Shown here piece by piece: positions 16,443-25,070 of a stretch of DNA of 63,762 bases. The notes under the pieces are model-generated. The model was given only the letters and a program-made list of their open reading frames with translations. It was not told where the DNA came from and did not search any database. The stretch comes from Brevibacillus reuszeri. GTDB taxonomy: Bacteria; Bacillota; Bacilli; Brevibacillales; Brevibacillaceae. The stretch is from positions 1 to 63,762 of the forward strand of contig NZ_BEXF01000032.1 of assembly GCF_002897295.1 (NCBI RefSeq), read 5' to 3'. Each line of letters starts with the position of its first letter. The first letter of the stretch is position 1. The position numbers and the translations under genes were made by a program.

Positions 16443-16940
16443 TTAACCCAACAACTCGTCAACAGTCTTACCGCGAAGTTTCGCGACATCTTCCGCTGTT
16501 TTCAGACGGCCGAGGCCTTCCAGCGTAGCGTTGACCATGTTGATAGGATTGTTGGAACCAAGAGACTTACTCAAGATATCGCCTACACCAGCCAGTTCGA
16601 GAACGGCACGAACAGGTCCACCAGCGATAACACCTGTACCCGCAGAAGCAGGCTTCAGGAGAACTTTACCTGCACCGAATTGGCACATTACTTCGTGCGG
16701 AACAGTCGTTCCTCTCATCGGTACACGGATCAATTTTTTCTTAGCGTCGTCAATCGCTTTACGAATAGCGTCTGGAACTTCTTGAGCTTTACCCATACCA
16801 GCACCTACGTGGCCGTTACGGTCACCCACAACAACCAAGGCGCTGAAGCTCATGCGACGTCCACCTTTAACCGTCTTAGCTACACGGTTAACTGCGACTA
16901 CTTTTTCTTCGAGCTCTAATTTGCTAGGGTCGATACGCAT
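16443..16940 (-). CDS. rpsE: 30S ribosomal protein S5
   Basis: A 165-aa uS5 protein involved in decoding fidelity and mRNA entry. Motifs: VVAVNRVAKTVKGGRRMSFSA, GNGHVGAGMGKAQEVPDAIR-type loop (here GDRNGHVGAGMGKAQEV), and GVIAGGPVRAVLELAGV. Spectinomycin-contact loop residues (VKGGRR) look wild type. ATG 16940 behind GGAGGGAA. Confidence 0.98.
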   Translation of the reverse strand: MRIDPSKLELEEKVVAVNRVAKTVKGGRRMSFSALVVVGDRNGHVGAGMGKAQEVPDAIRKAIDDAKKKLIRVPMRGTTVPHEVMCQFGAGKVLLKPASAGTGVIAGGPVRAVLELAGVGDILSKSLGSNNPINMVNATLEGLGRLKTAEDVAKLRGKTVDELLG

Positions 16941-16958
16941 TCCTTTCCCTCCTTGTTG

Positions 16959-17321
16959 TTAGAATTGCAGACCAGCTTCACGAGCTGCTTCTGCCAGTGC
17001 TTTAATACGTCCATGATAGATGTAACCACCGCGGTCAAAAATCACTTCAGTCGCACCTTTTTCTTGTGCACGCTTAGCGATCAGTGTGCCAACAGCTGTA
17101 GCAGCTTCCACATTAGCGCCATTTTTCAGGCCCAGCTCTTTATCCAAAGAAGATGCAGATACCAGTGTTACGCCAGTCGCATCGTCAATCAGTTGAGCGT
17201 AGATGTGCTTAGAAGAACGGAATACGTTCAGACGCGGGCGGATAGTAGATCCAATCACGCGTTTGCGAATACGCAGGTGACGTTTTTTCCGAGCTTTGTT
17301 TTTATCAGCTTTCGTAAACAT
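16959..17321 (-). CDS. rplR: 50S ribosomal protein L18
   Basis: A 120-aa uL18 protein that binds 5S rRNA in the central protuberance. Basic N-terminus (DKNKARKKRHLRIRKRV), RLNVFRSSKHIYAQLIDD, and C-terminal FDRGGYIYHGRIKALAEAAREAG. Its 5S partner gene is not in this window. Confidence 0.98.
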   Translation of the reverse strand: MFTKADKNKARKKRHLRIRKRVIGSTIRPRLNVFRSSKHIYAQLIDDATGVTLVSASSLDKELGLKNGANVEAATAVGTLIAKRAQEKGATEVIFDRGGYIYHGRIKALAEAAREAGLQF

Positions 17322-17353
17322 TAAGCGGCCTCCTTTCTCATGAAGCTAGAAGC

Positions 17354-17890
17354 TTATTTACCTTTTTTACCTTCTTTACGACGAACCACTTCATCACTGT
17401 ACTTGATACCTTTACCTTTGTATGGTTCAGGTTTACGAAGTGCACGGATTTCAGCAGCAATTTGGCCAACGCGCTCTTTGTTGATACCTTTAACAACCAG
17501 AGTTGTTTGGTTTGGTACGTCGATTTCAATACCCGCTTCTGGAGTAACTTCCACTGGGTGGGAGAAACCAAGAGAGAGAGTAATTCCGTTGCCAGTTTTG
17601 GCAGCACGGTAACCTACACCGACCAGTTCCAGGGTACGAGTGAAGCCTTCGGATACGCCTTTTACCATGTTGGCAACAAGCGCACGAGTTGTACCGTGCA
17701 GGGAACGGTGAAGTTTGTTATCGCTAGGACGCTCTACTACTACTTCGTTCTCAGCGATGTTGATTTTGATATCTTCATGGAAGCTACGAACGAGTTGACC
17801 CTTAGGGCCCTTTACCGTCAGCTCAGTTCCGTTCAGAGTGAGGGTAACGCCTGCAGGTACCACGATCGGTTTTCTACCGACACGAGACAT
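17354..17890 (-). CDS. rplF: 50S ribosomal protein L6
   Basis: A 178-aa uL6 protein near the factor-binding site. Starts MSRVGRKPIVVPAGVTL; contains LVANMVKGVSEGFTRTLELVGVGYRA and the C-terminal RKPEPYKGKGIKYSDEVVRRKEGK. ATG 17890 has AGGAGGTG 7 nt upstream; the GTG at 17899 is inside that site. Confidence 0.98.
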   Translation of the reverse strand: MSRVGRKPIVVPAGVTLTLNGTELTVKGPKGQLVRSFHEDIKINIAENEVVVERPSDNKLHRSLHGTTRALVANMVKGVSEGFTRTLELVGVGYRAAKTGNGITLSLGFSHPVEVTPEAGIEIDVPNQTTLVVKGINKERVGQIAAEIRALRKPEPYKGKGIKYSDEVVRRKEGKKGK

Positions 17891-17925
17891 GTGGTGCACC
17901 TCCTGTGCTATTTACAATCTATTTA

Positions 17926-18324
17926 TTACCAAACGTATGCAAGTACTTCTCCACCAACAGCTGCTTGACGAGCTTGCTTGTCAGTCATTACGCCAGTGGA
18001 TGTAGAGATGATCGCGCAACCGAGGCCACCCAATACCTTAGGTACTTCAGTGTTTTTTGCATATACACGAAGACCTGGTTTGGAGATACGTTTCAGACCT
18101 GTGATTACACGCTCGTTGTTCGCACCATATTTCAGGAATACACGGATGATGCCTTGTTTGTTGTCTTCAACAAACTCAGCGTCGCGGATGAAGCCTTCTT
18201 CTTTCAGAATGCGCGCGATTTCCTTTTTGATGGTGGACGCCGGGATTTCCACTTTCTCGTGGCGAACCATGTTGGCGTTACGGATGCGAGTCAACATATC
18301 TGCGATTGGATCAGTCATAACCAT
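17926..18324 (-). CDS. rpsH: 30S ribosomal protein S8
   Basis: A 132-aa uS8 protein, a primary 16S-binding protein. Starts MVMTDPIADMLTRIRNANMV, and has RVYAKNTEVPKVLGGLG and the C-terminal STSTGVMTDKQARQAAVGGE. Starts at ATG 18324 behind AAGGAGG; the second ATG two codons later is also possible. Confidence 0.98.
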   Translation of the reverse strand: MVMTDPIADMLTRIRNANMVRHEKVEIPASTIKKEIARILKEEGFIRDAEFVEDNKQGIIRVFLKYGANNERVITGLKRISKPGLRVYAKNTEVPKVLGGLGCAIISTSTGVMTDKQARQAAVGGEVLAYVW

Positions 18325-18351
18325 GAGAGAAAACCTCCTTCCCGTTTCAAA

Positions 18352-18537
18352 TTACCAGCTTGCTTTTTTCACGCCTGGAATTTGACCTTTATAAGCAAGT
18401 TCACGGAAGCAAATACGGCAGAGTTTAAATTTGCGCAATACGGAGTGAGGACGTCCGCAACGCTCGCAACGAGTGTACGCGCGCACTGCAAACTTCGGCT
18501 GCCGCTGTTGCTTGATGATCATTGATTTCTTTGCCAC
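18352..18537 (-). CDS. rpsZ: 30S ribosomal protein S14, zinc-binding type Z
   Basis: A 61-aa uS14 protein of the short zinc-dependent form, with ligands CERC (about 24-27) and CRIC (about 40-43). Starts MAKKSMIIKQQRQPKFAVRA, ends PGVKKASW. Bacilli often carry a second, zinc-free S14 elsewhere; none is in this window. Confidence 0.98.
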   Translation of the reverse strand: MAKKSMIIKQQRQPKFAVRAYTRCERCGRPHSVLRKFKLCRICFRELAYKGQIPGVKKASW

Positions 18538-18561
18538 ATTCTTCCCTCCTTACGAGTGGGT

Positions 18562-19104
18562 TTATTTACGGAATGGCATACCCATTTGAGTCAAGAGCTC
18601 GCGAGCTTCCTCATCCGTTTTCGCGGAAGTGACGATAACGATGTCCATACCGCGTACTTTGTCAATTTTATCGTACTCGATCTCAGGGAAGATCAGTTGT
18701 TCCTTCAGACCAAGTGTGTAGTTACCGCGACCGTCAAACGCCTTGGAAGAAATTCCACGGAAGTCACGAACACGTGGAAGAGATACGTTCATCAACTTGT
18801 CGAGGAAGTGGTACATACGCTCGCCGCGCAGAGTAATCTTCGCACCGATCGGCATACCTTCACGCAATTTGAAACCAGCGATAGATTTCTTCGCGCGAGT
18901 TACTACAGGCTTTTGACCAGCGATCAGAGCCAAGTCTTCAACTGCAGTATCCAAGGCTTTAGCGTTAGCAACCGCTTCGCCAACACCCATGTTGATGATG
19001 ATCTTTTCTACTTTCGGCACTTGCATGATGGAAGAGTAGTTAAACTTGCTCATCAAACCAGGCACGATTTCATTTGAATACTTTTCTTTCAATCTTGTTG
19101 CCAT
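18562..19104 (-). CDS. rplE: 50S ribosomal protein L5
   Basis: A 180-aa uL5 protein that binds 5S rRNA and touches P-site tRNA. Motifs: NYSSIMQVPKVEKIIINMGVGEA, KSIAGFKLREGMPIGAKITLRG and RDFRGISSKAFDGRGNYTLG. Between rplX and rpsZ, as in all Bacilli. Confidence 0.98.
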   Translation of the reverse strand: MATRLKEKYSNEIVPGLMSKFNYSSIMQVPKVEKIIINMGVGEAVANAKALDTAVEDLALIAGQKPVVTRAKKSIAGFKLREGMPIGAKITLRGERMYHFLDKLMNVSLPRVRDFRGISSKAFDGRGNYTLGLKEQLIFPEIEYDKIDKVRGMDIVIVTSAKTDEEARELLTQMGMPFRK

Positions 19105-19130
19105 CTAGGATATCCTCCTTTCCAACCTGA

Positions 19131-19445
19131 CTACTTATCGAGTACTTCGCCAGACTTCTTCGCATACCGAACTTTCTTGCCGTTATCCAAAACCTTGTAA
19201 CCGATGCGAGTTGCTTTTCCGGACTTCGGATCGATCAAAGATACGTTAGATACGTGGATAGCTGCTTCTTGAGTCACAATGCCACCTTGCGGGTTAGCTT
19301 GAGACGGACGGCTGTGTTTCTTCACGAGGTTGATACCTTCAACCAGAACGCGTTCTTTCTTCGGATAAGCAGCGAGAACGCGACCTTTTTTGCCTTTATC
19401 TTTACCCGCATTTACGATAACAGTGTCGCCTTTTTTAACGTGCAT
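19131..19445 (-). CDS. rplX: 50S ribosomal protein L24
   Basis: A 104-aa uL24 protein with an N-terminal KOW motif (HVKKGDTVIVNAGKDKGKKG), an initiator of 50S assembly. I start at ATG 19445, with AGGAGG upstream; the GTG at 19457 lies in that binding site. C-terminal part carries the usual HPKxGKATRIGYK-like stretch (DPKSGKATRIGYKVL). Confidence 0.97.
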   Translation of the reverse strand: MHVKKGDTVIVNAGKDKGKKGRVLAAYPKKERVLVEGINLVKKHSRPSQANPQGGIVTQEAAIHVSNVSLIDPKSGKATRIGYKVLDNGKKVRYAKKSGEVLDK

Positions 19446-19494
19446 CGCTTGGTGCACCTCCTATCGAACAAACTGCCTGAGTTTTGCCGTTCAA

Positions 19495-19863
19495 TTAGAT
19501 AACCTCTGGAGCCAAAGAGATGATCTTCATGAAATCCTTATCGCGGAGCTCACGAGCCACAGGTCCAAAGATACGCGTTCCACGAGGGGACTGATCTTCT
19601 TTGATAACTACAGCTGCATTTTCATCGAAACGGATGTAAGAACCATCCTGACGACGCACGCCGCTTACTGTGCGAACTACAACCGCTTTAACTACTTGAC
19701 CTTTCTTGACAACGCCGCCGGGTGTAGCGGATTTAACGGAGCACACAATAACATCACCGATGTTCGCCGTTTTGCGACCGGAACCACCCAGAACCTTGAT
19801 GCACATGAGTTCCTTAGCACCGGAGTTGTCAGCAACAGCCAATCTCGTCTGAGTTTGGATCAT
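19495..19863 (-). CDS. rplN: 50S ribosomal protein L14
   Basis: A 122-aa uL14 protein at the subunit interface. Starts MIQTQTRLAVADNSGAKELMCIKVLGG; carries VVKKGQVVKAVVVRT and RGTRIFGPVARELRDKDFMKIISLAPEV. Behind AAAGGAGGAA. Confidence 0.98.
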   Translation of the reverse strand: MIQTQTRLAVADNSGAKELMCIKVLGGSGRKTANIGDVIVCSVKSATPGGVVKKGQVVKAVVVRTVSGVRRQDGSYIRFDENAAVVIKEDQSPRGTRIFGPVARELRDKDFMKIISLAPEVI

Positions 19864-19904
19864 TTACTGTTCCTCCTTTCGGAATTGATATCCGAAAATC
19901 TGAC

Positions 19905-20171
19905 TTATACGATTACTGCCTCTTCGACGATACGTACCAAACGGAAACGTTTGTCTTTCGACAATGGACGAGTTTCCATAACTTCTACGATGTCGCCCAC
20001 TTTTGCCGTGTTGTTCTCGTCGTGAGCCTTGAACTTTTTGGAGTATTTCACGCGTTTGCCGTACAACGTGTGTGTCTTGTAAGTTTCAACAAGAACAACA
20101 ATGGTTTTATCCATCTTGTCGGAAACGACGCGACCTACAACTGTTCGACGCATATTGCGATCTGCGGTCAT
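19905..20171 (-). CDS. rpsQ: 30S ribosomal protein S17
   Basis: An 88-aa uS17 protein, a primary 16S-binding OB-fold protein. Motifs RRTVVGRVVSDKMDKTIVV, YGKRVKYSKKFKAHDENN and VEVMETRPLSKDKRFRLV. ATG 20171 behind AAGGAGG. Confidence 0.98.
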   Translation of the reverse strand: MTADRNMRRTVVGRVVSDKMDKTIVVLVETYKTHTLYGKRVKYSKKFKAHDENNTAKVGDIVEVMETRPLSKDKRFRLVRIVEEAVIV

Positions 20172-20193
20172 CGTTCAAACCTCCTTCCTTTAA

Positions 20194-20391
20194 TTAGCCG
20201 ATTCCCAATTCTCTCTGGCGCAGGATGGTTTTCGCACGTGCGATATCCTTACGCACTTGTTTAATGCGAGATGTGGTTTCGAGTTGACCGGTAGCCAACT
20301 GGAAACGAAGGTTGAACAACTCTTCTTTCAAAGAAGCGACGTTTTGTTCGATCTCGGCAGTGGTCAAGTTACGATACTCATTAGCCTTCAT
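20194..20391 (-). CDS. rpmC: 50S ribosomal protein L29
   Basis: A 65-aa helical uL29 protein beside the exit tunnel. Starts MKANEYRNLTTAEIEQNVAS, with LFNLRFQLATGQLETTSRIK. I start at ATG 20391, which overlaps the end of rplP by 11 nt and has GGTGG upstream; eight residues of further open frame are not conserved in the family. Confidence 0.96.
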   Translation of the reverse strand: MKANEYRNLTTAEIEQNVASLKEELFNLRFQLATGQLETTSRIKQVRKDIARAKTILRQRELGIG

Positions 20392-20815
20392 GTGCGTCAC
20401 CACCCACTTCTTCACGCTTCACGAACTTGCACTTGATAGGCAGTTTGTGCATAGCCAGACGCATAGCTTCGCGAGCGACTTCTTCAGGAACGCCAGCAAG
20501 TTCAAACATGATCTTGCCTGGTTTCACTACCGCTACCCATTTCTCAGGAGAACCTTTACCGGAACCCATCCGTACTTCGAGCGGTTTTTGTGTTACTGGT
20601 TTGTCTGGGAAAATTTTAATCCAAACTTTACCACCACGTTTGATATAACGAGTCATCGCAATACGAGCTGCCTCGATTTGACGGTTCGTTACCCAAGATG
20701 GTTCTAATGCTTGCAATCCGTATTCACCGAACGCAACAGTGGTACCGCCTTTTGCGTTACCTGCCATTTTCCCGCGGTGTTGTTTACGGTGTTTCACGCG
20801 TTTTGGCGTCAACAT
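20381..20815 (-). CDS. rplP: 50S ribosomal protein L16
   Basis: A 144-aa uL16 protein of the A-site region. Motifs MLTPKRVKHRKQHRGKMAGN, GGKVWIKIFPDKPVTQKP, RMGSGKGSPEKWVAVVKPGK. Arg81-region residues in RMGSGKG are those hydroxylated in some bacteria; the residue is present. 2 bp after rpsC. Confidence 0.98.
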   Translation of the reverse strand: MLTPKRVKHRKQHRGKMAGNAKGGTTVAFGEYGLQALEPSWVTNRQIEAARIAMTRYIKRGGKVWIKIFPDKPVTQKPLEVRMGSGKGSPEKWVAVVKPGKIMFELAGVPEEVAREAMRLAMHKLPIKCKFVKREEVGGDAHEG

Positions 20816-20817
20816 GA

Positions 20818-21480
20818 TTACTTGCCTCCTTCCTCAGTAGCGACGTTCTTTCTCGCTGGAAGGACTTCTCCACGATAGATCCACACTTTTACGCCGATGC
20901 GACCATAAGTGGTATGTGCTTCTGCAGTACCGTAGTCGATGTCAGCACGCAGAGTGTGAAGCGGAACAGTACCTTCGCTGTAACCTTCAGAACGTGCGAT
21001 GTCCGCGCCGCCAAGACGACCGCTTACCAAGGTTTTAATACCTTTAGCACCTGCGCGCAGCGTACGAGTGATCGATTGCTTTTGCGCACGACGGAAAGAA
21101 ATGCGGTTTTCCAATTGGCGTGCAATATTTTCAGCTACCAGAGTAGCATCCAGATCCGGACGTTTTACTTCGTTGATATTGATATGAACGCGTTTGCCAG
21201 TCAGTTCAGTCAAGGCTTTGCGCAGAGTTTCAACCTCAGCTCCACCTTTACCAATTACCATACCAGGCTTAGCGGTGTGAATCGTTACGTTCACGCGATT
21301 AGCTGCGCGTTCGATTTCGATAGTAGATACAGCAGCATCTTTCAGACGCCCTTTTACATACTTGCGGATTTTCAAGTCTTCGTGCAACAGAGTTGCGAAG
21401 TCCTTGTCAGCGTACCACTTGGACTCCCAGTCACGAATGACACCGATCCGAAGACCTACCGGGCTTACCTTTTGACCCAC
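20818..21480 (-). CDS. rpsC: 30S ribosomal protein S3
   Basis: A 220-aa uS3 protein at the mRNA entry tunnel. Starts MGQKVSPVGLRIGVIRDWES; KH domain with VIGKGGAEVETLRKAL; C-terminal half GIKTLVSGRLGGADIARSEGY and YGRIGVKVWIYRGEVLP. ATG 21480 behind GGAGGGA. Confidence 0.98.
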   Translation of the reverse strand: MGQKVSPVGLRIGVIRDWESKWYADKDFATLLHEDLKIRKYVKGRLKDAAVSTIEIERAANRVNVTIHTAKPGMVIGKGGAEVETLRKALTELTGKRVHININEVKRPDLDATLVAENIARQLENRISFRRAQKQSITRTLRAGAKGIKTLVSGRLGGADIARSEGYSEGTVPLHTLRADIDYGTAEAHTTYGRIGVKVWIYRGEVLPARKNVATEEGGK

Positions 21481-21493
21481 ACGTAATCCCTCC

Positions 21494-21826
21494 TTATTTC
21501 TCGTTTAGTACCACGGTGATGTGGCTCGTGCGTTTATGGATGCGGCTAGCGCGACCCATAGCGCGCGGACGGAAACGCTTCAACGTAGGACCTTGGTCTA
21601 CGAAGATTTTGCTCACTACTAGGCTGTTTGGATCCAGCTCATAGTTGTGCTCAGCGTTTGCAATAGCCGACTTCAGGAGCTTTTCAACAACTGGAGAAGC
21701 TGCTTTAGGCGTGTGTTTCAAGATCGCCAATGCTTCACCTACTTGCTTACCACGAATCAAGTCAACCACGAGGCGAACTTTACGAGACGCGATGCGGATA
21801 TTCCGAGCAACTGCTTTTGCTTCCAT
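21494..21826 (-). CDS. rplV: 50S ribosomal protein L22
   Basis: A 110-aa uL22 protein whose beta-hairpin lines the exit tunnel. Starts MEAKAVARNIRIASRKVRLV; hairpin tip sequence RFRPRAMGRASRIHKRTSHI is intact (a site of macrolide-resistance mutations in other species). Confidence 0.98.
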   Translation of the reverse strand: MEAKAVARNIRIASRKVRLVVDLIRGKQVGEALAILKHTPKAASPVVEKLLKSAIANAEHNYELDPNSLVVSKIFVDQGPTLKRFRPRAMGRASRIHKRTSHITVVLNEK

Positions 21827-21855
21827 CTTTGTACCTCCTCTCTGTCAAGAGAAAA

Positions 21856-22137
21856 TTAGCGCTTCTTGGATTTCTTGTCGTTGTCGACGTGACCCTTGAA
21901 GGTACGAGTTGGTGCGAATTCACCCAATTTATGACCAACCATGTCTTCCGATACGTATACTGGTACATGTTTGCGGCCATCGTAAACTGCAAACGTGTGT
22001 CCTACGAAATCAGGGAAAATGGTGGAACGGCGAGACCAAGTTTTGATCACTCGCTTCTCGTTCTTTTCATTTTGCTCGTCAACTTTTTTCATCAAGTGGT
22101 CATCCACGAAAGGACCCTTTTTTAAGCTACGTCCCAT
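21856..22137 (-). CDS. rpsS: 30S ribosomal protein S19
   Basis: A 93-aa uS19 protein. Starts MGRSLKKGPFVDDHLMKKV, with WSRRSTIFPDFVGHTFAVYDG and HKLGEFAPTRTF. I start at ATG 22137 with AAGGGAGG upstream; the open frame extends seven codons further but that part contains the binding site. Confidence 0.97.
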   Translation of the reverse strand: MGRSLKKGPFVDDHLMKKVDEQNEKNEKRVIKTWSRRSTIFPDFVGHTFAVYDGRKHVPVYVSEDMVGHKLGEFAPTRTFKGHVDNDKKSKKR

Positions 22138-22186
22138 TTGTGAACCTCCCTTCGCCAATGGCGTTCGGTTATTGTATCAGCCTACC

Positions 22187-23017
22187 TTACTTTTTACGGC
22201 GGCGGATGATGTATTGGTCGGACTTGTTCTTCTTCTTGCGAGTCTTGAGACCCAGGGTTGGTTTACCCCAAGGAGTAACAGGTGCCTTACGACCGATTGG
22301 AGCGCGACCTTCACCACCACCGTGTGGGTGATCGTTAGGGTTCATTACGCTACCACGAACTGTCGGGCGAACACCCAACCAGCGGGAACGTCCTGCTTTA
22401 CCAATGTTCAGCAGTTCGTGATCTTGGTTACCAACTTGACCAATGGTAGCACGGCATACGTTATGAATGCGGCGTGTTTCACCAGAAGACAGACGTACGA
22501 TTACGAACTCTCCATCACGACCAAGCAACTGAGCGGAAGTACCAGCTGCACGAACCAGTTGGCCACCTTTGCCAGGTTTCAGCTCGATGTTGTGGATGGT
22601 TGTACCTACAGGGATTTTCTCCAATGGCAGAGCATTACCAACTTTGATGTCGGCATCTGCACCGGATACGATCTCGTCGCCCACGCGAAGACCTTGTGGA
22701 GCGATGATGTAACGTTTTTCACCGTCAACGTAGTTGATCAGTGCGATGTTAGCGGAACGGTTTGGATCGTATTCGATAGTAGCTACGCGACCTACGATGC
22801 CATCTTTGTTACGCTTGAAGTCGATAATACGGTATTTACGTTTATGACCGCCACCTTGATGACGAACGGTGATTCTACCTTGGTTGTTGCGACCAGCTTT
22901 TTTGCTAAGAGGCGCGAGCAAGGATTTTTCGGGAGTCGACGTAGTGATCTCCTCGAAAGTAGAAACCGTCATTTGGCGACGACCAGGAGAAGTCGGTTTA
23001 AACTTTTTGATACCCAT
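22187..23017 (-). CDS. rplB: 50S ribosomal protein L2
   Basis: A 276-aa uL2 protein, core of the peptidyl transferase region. Motifs GRNNQGRITVRHQGGGHKRK, GRSRWLGVRPTVRGSVMNPN and DHPHGGGEGRAPIGRK; the invariant His of HPHGGGEG is present. Lies between rplW and rpsS. Confidence 0.98.
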   Translation of the reverse strand: MGIKKFKPTSPGRRQMTVSTFEEITTSTPEKSLLAPLSKKAGRNNQGRITVRHQGGGHKRKYRIIDFKRNKDGIVGRVATIEYDPNRSANIALINYVDGEKRYIIAPQGLRVGDEIVSGADADIKVGNALPLEKIPVGTTIHNIELKPGKGGQLVRAAGTSAQLLGRDGEFVIVRLSSGETRRIHNVCRATIGQVGNQDHELLNIGKAGRSRWLGVRPTVRGSVMNPNDHPHGGGEGRAPIGRKAPVTPWGKPTLGLKTRKKKNKSDQYIIRRRKK

Positions 23018-23049
23018 GTTAATACCCTCCTTTTCGGTAGTCGTCGAGG

Positions 23050-23340
23050 TTATACTCCCTCGTAGAAGGCCAAGTCTTTGCTGTCTTCAGTCAGCTTAAC
23101 GATCGCTTTCTTCCACTCGGATGTGTAACCGGAGTATTTTCCGTAGCGTTTTGGTTTAGCAGGAACACGAACAGTGTTAACTGCTTCTACTTTTACGCCA
23201 AATACTTTTTCAACAGCTTGTTTGATTTCTGTCTTGTTGGCTTTGAGAGGTACTTCGAAAACGTACTTCTTCTCAGCCATCATATCAGTGGTGCGCTCGG
23301 TAATGACAGGGCGCTTAAGGACATCATGAAGGCTCTTCAT
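23050..23340 (-). CDS. rplW: 50S ribosomal protein L23
   Basis: A 96-aa uL23 protein at the tunnel exit, docking site for SRP and trigger factor. Motifs VLKRPVITERTTDMMAEKKYVFEV and VNTVRVPAKPKRYGKYSGYTSEWKKAI (in part). Its ATG overlaps the rplD stop by one base (TAATG). Confidence 0.98.
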   Translation of the reverse strand: MKSLHDVLKRPVITERTTDMMAEKKYVFEVPLKANKTEIKQAVEKVFGVKVEAVNTVRVPAKPKRYGKYSGYTSEWKKAIVKLTEDSKDLAFYEGV

Positions 23341-23963
23341 TAGGCGAGCACCTCCTCTACTTTCGCAACCGCTTCTTTCGTCACGATTACTTTGTCATGC
23401 GCTACCAGGTCCAGAACGTTAATGCCTGCTGCATCTACGATTTTAGCGCCTGGGATGTTGCGGGAAGAGAGCGCTACGTTTTGATCATACTCGGAGGTAA
23501 CGATCAGAACTTTGCGATCTACTTTGAAGCTGTTCAGAACAGCTGTCATTTCTTTTGTTTTTGGAGCCGCGATATTCAGGGCTTCCAATACCAAGAGTTC
23601 ATTGTTTTGTACTTTGGTAGAGAGTGCTGATTTCAGTGCCAAACGACGAACTTTACGGTTCAGTTTGTAACCGTATTTGCGAGGTGTTGGACCGAATACA
23701 ACACCGCCACCTTTCCATTGCGGAGAGCGAATGGAACCTTGGCGTGCACGACCTGTACCTTTTTGGCGCCATGGCTTGCGGCCACCACCACGTACTTCAG
23801 AGCGGTTCTTTACGTCATGTGTACCTTGACGTTGGGATGCTTGTTGCATCACGATCGCATCGTACAGTGCAGCGTTGTTAGGTTCAATCCCAAATACGCT
23901 TTCTGCCAATTCGATTTCTCCAACTTGAGAACCGGTTTGGTTATAAAGAGCTACTTTCGGCAT
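23340..23963 (-). CDS. rplD: 50S ribosomal protein L4
   Basis: A 207-aa uL4 protein. Starts MPKVALYNQTGSQVGEIELA; extended tunnel loop GGGRKPWRQKGTGRARQGSI; then WKGGGVVFGPTPRKYGYKLN. I start at ATG 23963 with AAAGGAGG upstream; the 19 extra in-frame codons upstream overlap rplC. Confidence 0.97.
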   Translation of the reverse strand: MPKVALYNQTGSQVGEIELAESVFGIEPNNAALYDAIVMQQASQRQGTHDVKNRSEVRGGGRKPWRQKGTGRARQGSIRSPQWKGGGVVFGPTPRKYGYKLNRKVRRLALKSALSTKVQNNELLVLEALNIAAPKTKEMTAVLNSFKVDRKVLIVTSEYDQNVALSSRNIPGAKIVDAAGINVLDLVAHDKVIVTKEAVAKVEEVLA

Positions 23964-23983
23964 GTCAGTTCCTCCTTTCCTTA

Positions 23984-24613
23984 CTAGTTCTTCTTGACTG
24001 CCGTGGAAACGAGTACGCAACCGTTTTTCGGACCAGGCACGGAGCCTTTAACGAGAATCAGGTTACGTTCTGCCACTACTTTCACTACTTCCAGGTTTTG
24101 GATAGTAACGTTGTCGCCACCCATTTGACCTGGCAGGCTTTGACCTTTGAATACGCGTCCTGGATCAACTGCACCCAGAGAACCTGGGCCGCGATGGTAG
24201 CGCGAACCGTGAGCCATAGGACCGCGGGACTGATTGTGACGTTTGATGGAACCTGCGAATCCTTTACCTTTGGATACGCCAGCAACGTCAACGATATCTC
24301 CCTCAGCAAAAATATCAGCCTTCAACTCTTGACCAACCTCAAAGTCAGCGAGGTTAACTCCGCGAATTTCGCGAACGAAGCGCTTAGGAGCAGTGTTAGC
24401 TTTTGCTGCATGGCCTTTTTCCGGCTTGTTAGCGCGCTGCTCTTTTTTGTCTTCGAAGCCGATTTGGATTGCTTCGTAACCGTCATTCTCCAGGTCTTTC
24501 TTTTGGAGAACTACGTTAGAACCAGCCTCGATGACCGTTACAGCAATCGCTGTTCCGTTCGGACCAAAAACTTGAGTCATTCCAAGTTTTTTCCCTAAGA
24601 TTCCTTTGGTCAT
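23984..24613 (-). CDS. rplC: 50S ribosomal protein L3
   Basis: A 209-aa uL3 protein. Starts MTKGILGKKLGMTQVF; contains FAGSIKRHNQSRGPMAHGSR and RVFKGQSLPGQMGGDNVTIQN, the glutamine of GQMGG being the usual methylation site. ATG 24613 lies 8 nt behind AGGAGGTG. A 148-nt gap, long for this operon, separates it from rpsJ. Confidence 0.97.
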   Translation of the reverse strand: MTKGILGKKLGMTQVFGPNGTAIAVTVIEAGSNVVLQKKDLENDGYEAIQIGFEDKKEQRANKPEKGHAAKANTAPKRFVREIRGVNLADFEVGQELKADIFAEGDIVDVAGVSKGKGFAGSIKRHNQSRGPMAHGSRYHRGPGSLGAVDPGRVFKGQSLPGQMGGDNVTIQNLEVVKVVAERNLILVKGSVPGPKNGCVLVSTAVKKN

Positions 24614-24761
24614 TTGTGCCACCTCCTGTGCTTATTTCAGAAAAACATTTTATGTTGTATCAAGTCCCCATCGATGCGCAGGGGTGCCATTTTAAGGGTT
24701 TGATGCTTGGTGTAACACGCTTATCAAGACAACGTCTGCGCGTGTATCGCTTTTTGGGACC

Positions 24762-25070
24762 TTACAGCTTGATCTCGATGTCCACACCAGATGGCAGATC
24801 CAGACGCATCAAAGCATCTACTGTTTGTGGTGTTGGGTTCAAGATGTCGATCAAACGTTTATGTGTACGCATCTCGAATTGCTCACGAGAATCTTTGTAC
24901 TTATGAACCGCACGTAGGATCGTATAAACTGCTTTCTCAGTAGGAAGCGGGATTGGACCGGATACGTTTGCACCGGAACGCTTCGCAGTGTCCACGATTT
25001 TCTCTGCGGACTGGTCGAGAATTTTGTGATCATACGCCTTCAAACGAATACGAATCTTTTGCTTTGCCAT
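24762..25070 (-). CDS. rpsJ: 30S ribosomal protein S10
   Basis: A 102-aa uS10 protein, also NusE in antitermination complexes. Starts MAKQKIRIRLKAYDHKILDQ; contains KRSGANVSGPIPLPTEKAVY and HKDSREQFEMRTHKRLIDI-like KYKDSREQFEMRTHKRLIDI. First gene of the S10-spc-alpha supercluster. ATG 25070 behind AAGGAGGG; residues upstream in the same frame are leader. Confidence 0.98.
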   Translation of the reverse strand: MAKQKIRIRLKAYDHKILDQSAEKIVDTAKRSGANVSGPIPLPTEKAVYTILRAVHKYKDSREQFEMRTHKRLIDILNPTPQTVDALMRLDLPSGVDIEIKL

